A program made the translations under genes and the position numbers. The notes beneath the pieces are model-generated. The model saw only the letters and a list, made by a program, of their open reading frames with translations, was not told the origin of the DNA and did no database searches. This document shows, one piece after another, positions 41,083 through 49,700 of a stretch of DNA of 59,124 bases; within the stretch, counting starts at the first letter, position 1, and every line of letters starts with the position of its first letter. Location of the stretch: assembly GCA_016794545.1 (NCBI GenBank), contig JAEUJX010000349.1:1-59124 (forward strand), written 5' to 3'. This stretch comes from Myxococcales bacterium. GTDB lineage: Bacteria > Myxococcota_A > Polyangia > Haliangiales > Haliangiaceae.

Positions 41083-41218
41083 CCTTGGCGCGCTCCCCCC
41101 AGCTAACTGAGTGCGAACTGCCGCGCTCGAGGGCCTCGCACGTGCCTCGATGTGCCTTCCCGTTGGAACGATTCTTGGCGATCTTGGCGCTGGATCGGGC
41201 GCGTCGTGGCCGTGCGAA
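41083..41218. repeat. Right arm of the imperfect inverted repeat
   Basis: Reverse complement of the left arm at 40704-40841, with a 2-base length difference near its outer end. The outer part translates as FPLERFLAILAL on the plus strand, a phrase that looks like degraded flanking coding sequence rather than a gene. Confidence 0.7.
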
Positions 41219-41271
41219 CGCGCGAACGAGCGCTCGCGATCCGCGGAGAGGTGTGACGCGGGGGAGAGCGG

Positions 41272-41787
41272 CTAGCGGCGGACGACGATCGCCGACGGCT
41301 GGTTCAGCGCGAGCTCGCGGAGCAGGCCGGTCGAGACCAGCGAGGGGCCGATCGCGCGCGTGCGCGAGATGACGGCCTTCATGCCGGCGCGCGTGCCCCA
41401 GGCGACGACCTTGCGGTCGCGCAGGCTCGGCGGCCCGGCCCTGCCGAACGCCGCGACCACGATGTGGTCCGGATCGACGCCGGCGAGCACGAGCTCGGTG
41501 CGCACGGCCTTCGCGCGCGCGAACGACAGCGTGAGGTTCGCGCGCGCCGGACCGGGGTCGTTCGCGTGGCCGTCGAGGACGACGAGGCCATCCGGGTTGG
41601 CCTCGAGCCACGCGAGGATGGCGGTGAACGCGGCACCGTCGTCGTCGACGTCGAGCCGGGCGGAGCCCCGGTCGAACGTGAAGGAGGCGAGTACGCCCGT
41701 GGACTGCGAGCTCTTCTGATCGTCGGCGCTCGCGAGCCCCGCCGCGGCGGCGATGACGAACGCGAGCACGGGGAGGACGCGCTGCAT
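41272..41787 (-). CDS. Small OmpA-like exported protein
   Basis: 171 residues. Signal peptide MQRVLPVLAFVIAAAAGLAS is followed by an OmpA/MotB-like domain: LASFTFDRGSARLDVDDDG, WLEANPDGLVVLDGHANDPG and FARAKAVRTELVLAGVDPDH, which correspond to the peptidoglycan-binding fold with its conserved Asp and Arg. The C-terminal 40 residues are extra. No barrel is attached, so it is probably a periplasmic peptidoglycan-binding protein. It stands alone between the repeat element and the site-2 protease. Confidence 0.75.
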   Translation of the reverse strand: MQRVLPVLAFVIAAAAGLASADDQKSSQSTGVLASFTFDRGSARLDVDDDGAAFTAILAWLEANPDGLVVLDGHANDPGPARANLTLSFARAKAVRTELVLAGVDPDHIVVAAFGRAGPPSLRDRKVVAWGTRAGMKAVISRTRAIGPSLVSTGLLRELALNQPSAIVVRR

Positions 41788-41889
41788 GAAACAGCCGTCG
41801 AGCAAGCGATATGCCCGGCTGCCTAACCGGGCAGGATCCCATCCGGTCGCCGCGATTGACACCCGGCGCCACGTGCGCACGATGTCCTC

Positions 41890-42672
41890 ATGTTCAAGTC
41901 GTATCGGCTGGGAAGCCTGTTCGGGTTCCCCGTCGAGATCAACGTCAGCTTCCTGATCCTGCTCGGGGTCGTGTTCCTCGCGTTCGGCGGGCTCGCCGGC
42001 GTGCTGTTCACGGCGATCGCGTTCGGGTCTGTCCTGCTCCACGAGCTCGGGCATGCGCTCGTGGCGCGCGCGCTGCGCGTCCGTGTCTCGGGGATCGAGC
42101 TCGGCTTCCTCGGCGGCGCGGCCAAGATGGTCGACATGCCGCGCACGCCCAACCACGAGATCGCCATCGCGGCGGCCGGCCCGGCCGTGTCGCTGGCGCT
42201 CGGCGGGGTGGGCCTCGGTCTCGGTGCGCTGCTCGCGAGCCCGTTCGTCGCCACCATCGGCTGGATCAACCTCGTGCTCGCCGGCTTCAACCTGATCCCG
42301 GCGCTCCCGATGGACGGCGGCCGCATCCTCCGCGCGGCGCTCGCGAAGAAGATGAGCTTCGTCCGCGCGACGGACATCTCCGTCCAGGTCGCGCGCGTCG
42401 TCGCGGTGCTGTTCGGGGTCTGGGCGATCGCCGGCGGTCCGTTCCAGCTTTTGATCCTCGCGCCGTTCCTGTGGTTCATGGGCACCCGCGAGCAGGTGAT
42501 GGCGCGCATGGTCGAGGAGCACCTCGGTCACGGCGGCTACCCCGGCAGCGGTCCGTTGGCGGGTGACGGCGTCGAGGTGCTCGGCCGCGGCGCATGGGAG
42601 AACCGCGCTCGTCCCCGGCGCTACACCATCACGCAGGTCGGCGGCAGGCTGGTCATCACCGCGTACGACTGA
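41890..42672 (+). CDS. Site-2 protease family (M50) intramembrane metallopeptidase
   Basis: 260 residues. About five membrane helices. The zinc site is HELGH in SVLLHELGHALVAR, and the third ligand lies in NLIPALPMDGGR. The family cleaves membrane-bound regulators such as anti-sigma factors or transcription factors, often after a first cut. A short soluble C-terminal tail follows the last helix. It lies one base before the thioesterase gene on the same strand. A sigma factor lies 2.7 kb further on, which may or may not be related. Confidence 0.9.
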   Translation: MFKSYRLGSLFGFPVEINVSFLILLGVVFLAFGGLAGVLFTAIAFGSVLLHELGHALVARALRVRVSGIELGFLGGAAKMVDMPRTPNHEIAIAAAGPAVSLALGGVGLGLGALLASPFVATIGWINLVLAGFNLIPALPMDGGRILRAALAKKMSFVRATDISVQVARVVAVLFGVWAIAGGPFQLLILAPFLWFMGTREQVMARMVEEHLGHGGYPGSGPLAGDGVEVLGRGAWENRARPRRYTITQVGGRLVITAYD

Positions 42673-42673
42673 C

Positions 42674-43438
42674 ATGGTTCGCCCAATGGCGAGCCTCGAG
42701 GTTCCTTCCGGCTGGGCGCAGGGACGGGGGGCGTACGGCGGGTACGTCGTCGCCACGCTGATCCGCGCGATCGAGCAGGCGGTCGCCGATCCGGTGCGCA
42801 AGGTGCGCTCGGTGACCGCCGAGCTGCCCGGCCCGCTCGTGCCCGGCAGCGCGGAGCTCTCCGTCCAGGTGCTGCGCGCGGGCCACTCGGTGTCGACCGT
42901 GCGCGCGCAGCTCGCCCAGGGCGGCGAGATCAAGTCGCACGCGGTGGCGGTGCTCGCCGCGGCACGCCCGGGCGCGGGACCGCTCGCGTGGCAGGAGCTC
43001 GTGCACCCCGAGGTGCCGTCGTGGAAGACGCTCGACCCGATGCCGACGCTGCCGACCCCGGAGTTCGCCCAGCACTTCGAGTACCGCGTCGTCGAGGGCA
43101 TCCCCGGCTCCGGTCCGAGCGCACCCGCGCGCGCCGTCGGCTGGATCCGGCCGCGCGCGCCGGGCGGCCCGCGCGATGCGGCGCACATCGCCGCGGTGGT
43201 CGACGCGTGGTGGCCCGCGACGCTCGTGCGCCTCGACCGGCCGCGCCCGATGGCGACGATCGCCTACACGCTCGACATCGTCGCGGGCCTCGACGGCCTC
43301 GACCCCGAGGCGCCGCTGCTCTACCGGGGCACCGTGCCGGTGCTCGCCGACGGCTACTTCCTCGAGACCCGCGAGCTGTGGGGCGAGGACGGCCGGCTGG
43401 TCGCGCTGAACCAGCAGACGTTCGTCCTCATCGCGTGA
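42674..43438 (+). CDS. TesB-like acyl-CoA thioesterase (double hotdog)
   Basis: 254 residues. The N-terminal hotdog has the pattern VPSGWAQGRGAYGGYVVATL, typical of TesB-like 4HBT_3 proteins, followed by VRSVTAELPGPLVPGSAEL. The second hotdog includes MATIAYTLDIVAGL and LETRELWGEDGRLVALNQQT, with the usual catalytic Asp/Thr/Gln region near the end. It probably hydrolyses acyl-CoA esters in the cytoplasm. ATG at 42674 is one base after the M50 stop; ATG at 42686 is a second option. Confidence 0.82.
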   Translation: MVRPMASLEVPSGWAQGRGAYGGYVVATLIRAIEQAVADPVRKVRSVTAELPGPLVPGSAELSVQVLRAGHSVSTVRAQLAQGGEIKSHAVAVLAAARPGAGPLAWQELVHPEVPSWKTLDPMPTLPTPEFAQHFEYRVVEGIPGSGPSAPARAVGWIRPRAPGGPRDAAHIAAVVDAWWPATLVRLDRPRPMATIAYTLDIVAGLDGLDPEAPLLYRGTVPVLADGYFLETRELWGEDGRLVALNQQTFVLIA

Positions 43439-43498
43439 GCCGGGTAGCATCCGGGTAAGCGACCCGAGGGCTGCCTGATGGGCGCCGAACCCACCTCG

Positions 43499-43504
43499 TA
43501 TTGT
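43499..43504 (+). promoter_or_regulatory. -10 hexamer TATTGT deciding the start at 43511
   Basis: TATTGT is 6 bases before the GTG at 43511, and it lies downstream of the in-frame ATG at 43478, so it supports the later start. Confidence 0.45.
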
Positions 43505-43510
43505 CGGATC

Positions 43511-44431
43511 GTGCCCACGCCATTCTCGCGCCTCGTCGCGGTGACGCTGTCGTTCGCGCTCGCCGGCGGCGCCGCCTCGCGCCCCGCCTTTGCCGACGAC
43601 GACAAGCCGCGCAAGAGCGGCGTGCTCGACGGCCACCTCCGCCAGGACGGCCTCGGCATCGAGCTCGGCGCGATCATGCAGGGGGGGCGCACCGAGTTCG
43701 CGTCGAACAACCTCGGGCTCTCGCCGGCGTCGCAGGGCATCGTGCTGCGCGATCGCAACGGCATGACGGCGCGCATGGTGATCGGCCTGCTGATCGCGGT
43801 CGGTGGCGCGATGGCGGCGTCGGGTCCGAAGAGCGTGTCATCGCGCAGCTACGTCTCGGGCAACTACATCGTGACGGAGACGACGACGACCTACTACTCC
43901 GAGGAAGAGAAGCGTCAGATGCGCGAGAACACCTCGAAGGCGATCGGCAGCGTGTTCGCGTCGAAGTACTCCGACATGGAGCTGCACCTCTACTCGCGCG
44001 ACCGGTTCGGGTTCGGCGACACGAGCGGCTACAAGCTGAACTTCTACATCGGCTCCGGGACCAAGGTCGCGTTCGAGACCGGCTTTGGCTTCGGCAAGGT
44101 CAACTCCATCGTCGATAACGCGGGCGTCCCGACGAAGCTCTCGTACAAGTACCTCGGCATGCCGTTCCGCCTGTCGAGCGTGCGCGGCCCGTTGCGCCTG
44201 GCGCTGACGTACGAGTGGAACTGGTACAAGTACGGCGTCGAGGACGTCGACCGTCAGGTCCACCTGGACATGATGGGCAACGCGGTCGCCGACGTGACGA
44301 GCCACCCGTGGCACTTCGACGTGTCGACGGTGGCGTTCAAGCGCGTGTCGCTGATGGGCGGCGTCACGATGCAGGAGATCCAGAAGCCGAAGAACGTGGG
44401 CTACTTCCTCCAGGCCGGGGTGATGTTTTGA
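43511..44431 (+). CDS. Exported envelope protein, probable beta-barrel
   Basis: 306 residues from GTG 43511, whose product begins with a normal signal peptide (PTPFSRLVAVTLSFALAGGA, cut near FADDD). Starting at ATG 43478 would add 11 residues in front of the signal. A hydrophobic stretch (MVIGLLIAVGGAMAASG) occurs near residue 90. The C-terminal half alternates strands (YKLNFYIGSGTKVAFETGFG, LRLALTYEWNWYKYG) and ends VGYFLQAGVMF, as barrel proteins do. No known family. It is 8 bp before the next envelope gene and probably co-transcribed. Confidence 0.7.
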   Translation: MPTPFSRLVAVTLSFALAGGAASRPAFADDDKPRKSGVLDGHLRQDGLGIELGAIMQGGRTEFASNNLGLSPASQGIVLRDRNGMTARMVIGLLIAVGGAMAASGPKSVSSRSYVSGNYIVTETTTTYYSEEEKRQMRENTSKAIGSVFASKYSDMELHLYSRDRFGFGDTSGYKLNFYIGSGTKVAFETGFGFGKVNSIVDNAGVPTKLSYKYLGMPFRLSSVRGPLRLALTYEWNWYKYGVEDVDRQVHLDMMGNAVADVTSHPWHFDVSTVAFKRVSLMGGVTMQEIQKPKNVGYFLQAGVMF

Positions 44432-44439
44432 GGTCCGCC

Positions 44440-45348
44440 ATGAAGCTCGTCGCGCTCCTCGCTCTCCTCGCTCCGACGGCCGCGCTGGCGGACGAGCTGC
44501 CCCCGCCGCCGCCGGCGCCGGGCACGGATGCACCGGCGCCCGATGCGCCTCCACCGCCGGCGAGTGACGCGCCGCTGAACCTCCCGCCACCGGTGACGGT
44601 GACGCCCCCCGCCCCGCCGCCACCGGCGCCGCCGCCGCCCGCTCCGACGGCGGCGCCGGTCGCCGCGCCGGTCGCCGCCGCGGAGCCGCCGAAGCAGGAC
44701 GCGCCATCGAAGCCGTTCGTCGACGACTACTACGACCGCAAGCGCGGCGTCGGCATGTTCCACCGGTCGCGGATGACGCTCGGCGCGCTCCAGGGCCAGG
44801 CCCCGGCCTTTGTCGATGGCATGGCCCCGGCGGATCCGATGGCCGAGACGTCGGCGACGCGCGCGCAGTTCGCGCTCGAGGGGGTGTACCTCGGCATCCC
44901 GTCGTCGTACGGCCACTTCCACGGCATCGAGTTCTCGACGGGCATGCGCACGAGCCCGATCGACTTCTGGCTGCACGGCGGCACGGCGTTCTCGCTGTTC
45001 AACATCGGCCGCGGCGGTCCGGGCAGCCTGCGGCTCGGCGGTAGCTTCGGCGCCGGCTTCAACCTCGCGCACGGCTACGGCTACGTGAGAGGCCGCGCGG
45101 CGATCGTGCTCATCCCCGCGGCGCTCGACGGCGAGGTCAGCGCGCTGTGGGTGCCGTCGTCGGCGTCGACCGGCAACTACGAGGAGCTGACCTATCGCGC
45201 CTCGATCTGGTACCGGCCCGCCGGCTCCGGCGGCTCCAAGCGCGCGTACGAGGTCTACGGCGAGATGTACCACCGCACCGACGAGACCGCCGTCCTGGAG
45301 AAGGAGTTCACGGGCATCGGCGCCGGCGTCGGCATGACCTTGTTCTAA
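44440..45348 (+). CDS. Exported envelope protein with Pro-rich N-terminal linker
   Basis: 302 residues. Signal peptide MKLVALLALLAPTAALADEL, then a strongly Pro/Ala-rich segment (about 20-85), as used to span the periplasm or peptidoglycan. The rest has barrel-like strands (FALEGVYLGIPSSYGHFHG, SLRLGGSFGAGFNLAHG, YGYVRGRAAIVLIPAA) and ends GAGVGMTLF. It follows another envelope protein by 8 bp. Together they may form a two-component surface structure. No named family. Confidence 0.7.
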   Translation: MKLVALLALLAPTAALADELPPPPPAPGTDAPAPDAPPPPASDAPLNLPPPVTVTPPAPPPPAPPPPAPTAAPVAAPVAAAEPPKQDAPSKPFVDDYYDRKRGVGMFHRSRMTLGALQGQAPAFVDGMAPADPMAETSATRAQFALEGVYLGIPSSYGHFHGIEFSTGMRTSPIDFWLHGGTAFSLFNIGRGGPGSLRLGGSFGAGFNLAHGYGYVRGRAAIVLIPAALDGEVSALWVPSSASTGNYEELTYRASIWYRPAGSGGSKRAYEVYGEMYHRTDETAVLEKEFTGIGAGVGMTLF

Positions 45349-45356
45349 GGCCGGGG

Positions 45357-45362
45357 TATGCT
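45357..45362 (+). promoter_or_regulatory. -10 hexamer TATGCT before the sigma factor
   Basis: TATGCT is 6 bases before the GTG at 45369, right after the stop of the envelope gene. Confidence 0.45.
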
Positions 45363-45368
45363 CCGCAG

Positions 45369-46124
45369 GTGGGAGCCTGGAACCACGCGTTCGAGCAGGA
45401 GGCCGTGTCGCTCGTCCAGCGGGTGGTCGGCAAGGACCTGGCCGCGTGGCGCTCGTTCATGGTGAAGATCGCGCCGCGGCTCGAGGGCTGGGCCCGCCAC
45501 AACCGGCTGCTCAAGCGCTGCCGGCTGTCCACCGATGACGACGCGCGCGCCGTGATGGTCGCCGTGCTCGAGCGGCTCGCCGCGAACGACTACGAGAACC
45601 TGAGGAGCTTCCTCGCGCACACCGAGCCCGCGCCGCCCGAGGACGACCTCGTGGCCGAGGTGATCCGCCTGTCGAAGCTCGACGACGAGAGCGGCGAGCC
45701 CGGCACCGAGGACGACGACACCGGCACGCCGCTGCGCGCCTGGCTGCTCCGGCTCGTCGACTTCACCGCGCGCGACCACGTCCGCAAGCGCCTCGGTTGG
45801 GGCCCGCGCGACGGCTCGCCGAACAAGCGCGACCTGCACAGTGACGCCGCGCCGCTCGAGGACTCTCCCGAGCCGGCGGCGCGCCCACCGATGACGGACC
45901 GGCTCACCGTGAGCAAGCTCGTCGCCGAGGTCACGCAGACGATCGACACGTTTCCCGCCGACATGGCGACCGCGGTGCGGCTGTGGCTCGACGATGTCGA
46001 CCCCCAGGAGATCGCGCGGCGCCTGTCGCTCGCCGACGCCGGCAAGGCGAAGGCCCTCATCCGCGCCGGTCAGGCCCGCCTGCGCGAGCGGTTCCGCGGC
46101 CGCTCGCCGGTGCTGTTCCAGTGA
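45369..46124 (+). CDS. Sigma-70-like RNA polymerase sigma factor
   Basis: 251 residues. The N-terminal part (EQEAVSLVQRVVGKDLAAWR, then SFMVKIAPRLEGWARHNRLL) resembles sigma region 2 of ECF-like factors. An acidic insertion follows (EDDDTGTP). The C-terminal region has a region-4-like helix-turn-helix (VDPQEIARRLSLADAGKAKA and LIRAGQARLRERF). It is divergent from textbook ECF sigmas, so the assignment rests on overall layout. No anti-sigma gene is adjacent. The start is fixed by the TATGCT hexamer. GTGA joins it to a jelly-roll-like protein gene. Confidence 0.72.
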   Translation: MGAWNHAFEQEAVSLVQRVVGKDLAAWRSFMVKIAPRLEGWARHNRLLKRCRLSTDDDARAVMVAVLERLAANDYENLRSFLAHTEPAPPEDDLVAEVIRLSKLDDESGEPGTEDDDTGTPLRAWLLRLVDFTARDHVRKRLGWGPRDGSPNKRDLHSDAAPLEDSPEPAARPPMTDRLTVSKLVAEVTQTIDTFPADMATAVRLWLDDVDPQEIARRLSLADAGKAKALIRAGQARLRERFRGRSPVLFQ

Positions 46125-46693
46125 GGGCGGCGCTCGCCCTCGCGCTGGTCAGCGCGCTCGCCGGCACCGCGACCGCCGACGCCGACGCCGCCCACGCCGA
46201 CGCCTGGAAGGCGACACGCGGCACCCTCGCGCCGGGCCGTGCGCCCGACAGCTTCGTGCTCTCGAGCGACGGCGCTCCGGGCCGCTACTCCGAGGCCGGC
46301 ATGATCACGGTCAAGCCGGTCGCCCTGCCCTACACGCTCGAGGCGACGTGGCGCCGCCTCGGCCCCGAGGCCGGCCGCTCGATGCACGTGCTCGTCGCGG
46401 GCGGCGTCGTCCTCATCAAGAACGGCGCGATCGCGTTCTACGCCTACGACGCGGGCGCCACCGCCTTCGGCCAGGGCGACTGGAAGCCGCTCGCGGGCCA
46501 CGGCGCGCAGGCCGAGCACGCGGTGAAGGTCACCCAGACCAAGGACAAGGTCACCGTGATGCTCGACGGCGCGCAGGTCGCGCAGTACGACCTGGCGATC
46601 GCGCGCGACGCCGCGCACGTCGGGTTCGGGATGAAATCCGCGCCGGGTTACCGCTCCGCGATCTACCTGCGCGACGTCACCGTGGTTAATTAG
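46121..46693 (+). CDS. Exported jelly-roll (LamG/DUF1080-like) protein
   Basis: 190 residues. Signal peptide RAALALALVSALAGTATADA. The mature protein has strands like those of concanavalin-type jelly rolls: MITVKPVALPYTLEATWRRL, HVLVAGGVVLIKNGAIAFYA, KDKVTVMLDGAQVAQYDLAI and HVGFGMKSAPGYRSAIYLRD. This fold often binds carbohydrates. It is translationally coupled to the sigma factor upstream, so it could be an exported partner or signal reader; that is inference. The stop codon lies in the first of a row of palindromes. Confidence 0.7.
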   Translation: MRAALALALVSALAGTATADADAAHADAWKATRGTLAPGRAPDSFVLSSDGAPGRYSEAGMITVKPVALPYTLEATWRRLGPEAGRSMHVLVAGGVVLIKNGAIAFYAYDAGATAFGQGDWKPLAGHGAQAEHAVKVTQTKDKVTVMLDGAQVAQYDLAIARDAAHVGFGMKSAPGYRSAIYLRDVTVVN

Positions 46694-46745
46694 GTCCGAC
46701 CTAATTTCTGCACACGAAGTGCAGCGCTGCGTGTCCGGCCGGACA
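46688..46745. terminator. Array of four palindromes between convergent genes, probable bidirectional terminator
   Basis: AATTAGGTCCGACCTAATT (46688-46706, 9-bp arms, one central base), CTGCAC-ACGAA-GTGCAG (46708-46724), GCAGCGCTGC (46721-46730, overlapping the second) and TGTCCGGCCGGACA (46732-46745) fill the gap between the convergent stops at 46693 and 46751. They can fold in both directions. T-runs are short, so termination efficiency is unknown. Confidence 0.55.
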
Positions 46746-46750
46746 AGTCG

Positions 46751-49700
46751 TCAGTTGCAGTGCGGCGCCACGTCGGAGCCGCGATCGAAGCGCTTCGCGA
46801 TCCGGCAGGCCTGCGCGAGCGCGGCCGCCGGCGTCGTCGGGACGAGGCGGACGGCGCCGCTCGCGTAGCCGATCGCGAGCGCGGCATGCGTGAACGCGAG
46901 GGACGTCGGAGCGCCAAGGCCGGGACCCGCGATCGCGAAGCGCGCGTCACCGGTGGCCGACCACAGCCACACGGTGCCGTCGACGCTCGCGGTCGCGACG
47001 AGACCCTGATCGCGCGCGGCGGCCGTGATCGCGCCGCGGTGCGCGGCGACCCTGCGCTCGCCGAAGACGACCGTACCGTCCTGGAGCGCGCGCACGCCGT
47101 CGGCGACGAGGCGGCCCTCGCGTGTCGAGCGCACCGCGAGGGTGCGCGCGTCGAGCGTGCGCGTGGTGCCCGCGGGGCGAACGCCGAGGAGCGTGTCCCC
47201 GTTCGGGATCAGCGCGACGTCGCCCTCGGTGTCGGCCGGCGTGTCGACGGGCTCGCCCGGAGCCGACTCGGCGGTGCGCTGCATCGTACGGGGATCCCAG
47301 GCGCGGTCGATGCCGTCGACGTGCGCGGAGTAGAGCGTCGCTCCGTCGGCGGAGAATGCCAGCGCGGTCACGGCGCGGCCGTCGGACCGCTGGTCGCCGA
47401 CGATCAGCGCGCCGCCGAGCGTGCCGATCGCGAGCCGGCCGTGGCCCGCGGCGAGCGCGGAGACCGGCGCGCCGGCGTCGACGTCGGAAAGGATCTTGCC
47501 GGTGCGCGCCTCGATCGTGCGCACGTGGCCGCCGAGGTCGCCGACGACGAAGCGCGCGTCGTCGAGCCATACGGCCGCGGTCAGCTCGCGCGGGCCCGGA
47601 ACGACCGCGATCGGTGCGCCGGAGGAGTCCCACACGCGTGCGGTGCCGTCGTGGCTCGCGGTGAGCAGCAGGTCGCCGCGCGCGAGCGCCGCGACGATCT
47701 CGCCGGTGTGCCCGAGCAGCATACCGGTCTCGGCGCCCGAGGCGGCGTCCCACAGGAACGCCGCGCCGTCGCGGCTCGCCGAGGCGATCCGATCGCCGAC
47801 CACCTCGACGACGTGCGTCTCTCCGGCGTGCGCGGTCAGCGGCAGCACGATGCCGCCGCGCTCGACGTCGGTGATCGCGAGCGGGCCGAGCCGATCGAAC
47901 ACCCCCCATGTCCCGGTCCACGCCTGGATGTTGCCATCCAGGTTGGCCGGTGCGCCGAACACGCGCGAGTGCCGCGCCCCATCGTGATCCCACATTCCGA
48001 CGGCCGCGCGATCGGTGGCCGGATCGACGACGAGGGCGGCGAGCTGCGCGGTGGTGTTCTCGAACACCACGCGCGGCGGCGCGGATGGATTCGCGAGGTC
48101 GAACGCGCGCACGATCTGGTCGTGGCCGTTCGAGTAGAGGATGGTGCCCGTGCGGTCGAACGCGCTCGTGCCGCCGAGCGGGAGCTTCGTCGCGATGGCG
48201 GTGGGCTCGCCGCCGGACCACAGCCACAGCGTGCCGTCGATCGTCGTGACGGCGACGCGGCCATCCGGGCCGAGCGCGAGCGAGCTCGCGCGCGCGGGCA
48301 GCGAGAAGCGCTTCACGACGGCGCCGGTCGCCGGATCGCGCAGCGCCACGTCATCGGCCGCGGTGATCACGCGGCCGTCGGGGAGGAACGCGCAGCCGGC
48401 GAAGTCGGCCTTCGCCTCGAACGTCACGTGCGCGCCGGTCGCGAGCTCGAACACCTCGCCGATCGGATCGAAGCCGCACACCACGACGCGCTTGCCGTCG
48501 GGCGACGCGCGCGGACGCTCGGGCTGCGGCAGCGCGGAGGGATGGCTTCCGAGCGGCTTGCCGGACCGCGCGCTCCACAGCACGAGCTCGCGCGCATCGT
48601 CCACGCCGATCAGCGTGTCTCCGACCGACGTGAAGTACTTGATCACCCCCTCGTGGCGCAGCGGGACGAGCGGCGGCCCCGCGGTGAGCGCGTCGACGAG
48701 GCCCTGCACGGCCTCCGGCGTCGGGCTCGTCGCGAGATCGGGCGCGACGGCCTGGATGCCGAGCAGGAGCGCGTCCATCCGCTTCACCGGATCGGCGGCG
48801 CTGCGGCTCGCGACGATGCCCTGCGCGCGGCGCAGCTCGCGCTCGGCCTGCGCCTGGCTCTCGGTCGCGCGATCGCGCTCGCGCCGGATCCGCACGAACG
48901 CGAACACCGCGAGCGCGAGCACGACGGCGCCGGCGACCGCCGAGATGCGCAGCGCCGTCCGGTGCTTCCGCATCCAGTGCCGCAGCAGCTCGCCGAGCGT
49001 GTAGCGGCGCGACGCGAGGAGCTGGCCGGTCTGATAGCGGCGCAGCTCGCGCGCCAGCTCGCGCGCGCTGTCGAACCGATCGGCGCGCGCGGGCGCCATC
49101 GCCTTGGCGACGATGTCCGCGAGCTCGGGCGGCACCTCTGGCGCGACGTCGGCGAGCGGCCTCGGGGCCGTGCCGTAGATCAGCCGCCGGCGGATCTCGC
49201 TCGAGTCGTTCGCGTCGGAGTGCGGCGGCTGGCCGGCGAGCAGGTGGTAGAGCGTCGCGCCGAGCGCGTAGACGTCGAAGCTCGGGTCGGGCTCGTCGCC
49301 CTTCGCCTGCTCGGGCGGCATGTAGTTCGCGGTGCCGACGCCGAACTGCGTGAGCCCGTCGGTCGGCGCCGCGCGGTAGGCGCTCTCGGGCTCGCCGCCC
49401 TGCTCGCTGACGTCCTTCGCGAGGCCCCAGTCGATCACGACGGTCTCGCCGAACTGACCGACGAGGATGTTGTCGGGCTTGATGTCGCGGTGAACGATGC
49501 CCTGCTCGTGGGCGTACGCGATCGCCTCGGCGACCGTCGTCAGGTTCGCGAGCAGCGCGAGCCGCTCGGCGACCGTCTTGCGCCTGTCGATCTCCGCGGA
49601 CAGCGGCGCGCCGCGGAGCAGCGGCATCGCGTAGAACGGCTCGCCGTTCGCGAACCGCCCCGCCTCGTGCACGCCGACGATCGCCGGGTGCTGGAGGCGC

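Noticed and set aside
40775-41110. Intact small protein in the repeat region
   Set aside because: The frame joins unrelated pieces; GxxExxY blocks continue only when the frame is switched, and codon use is unlike real genes here.
43478-43510. ATG at 43478 as start of the envelope protein
   Set aside because: It adds residues ahead of the signal peptide, and TATTGT lies 6 bases before the GTG at 43511.
44500-44690. Tandem repeat in the envelope protein gene
   Set aside because: It is an irregular Pro/Ala-coding linker without a fixed unit.
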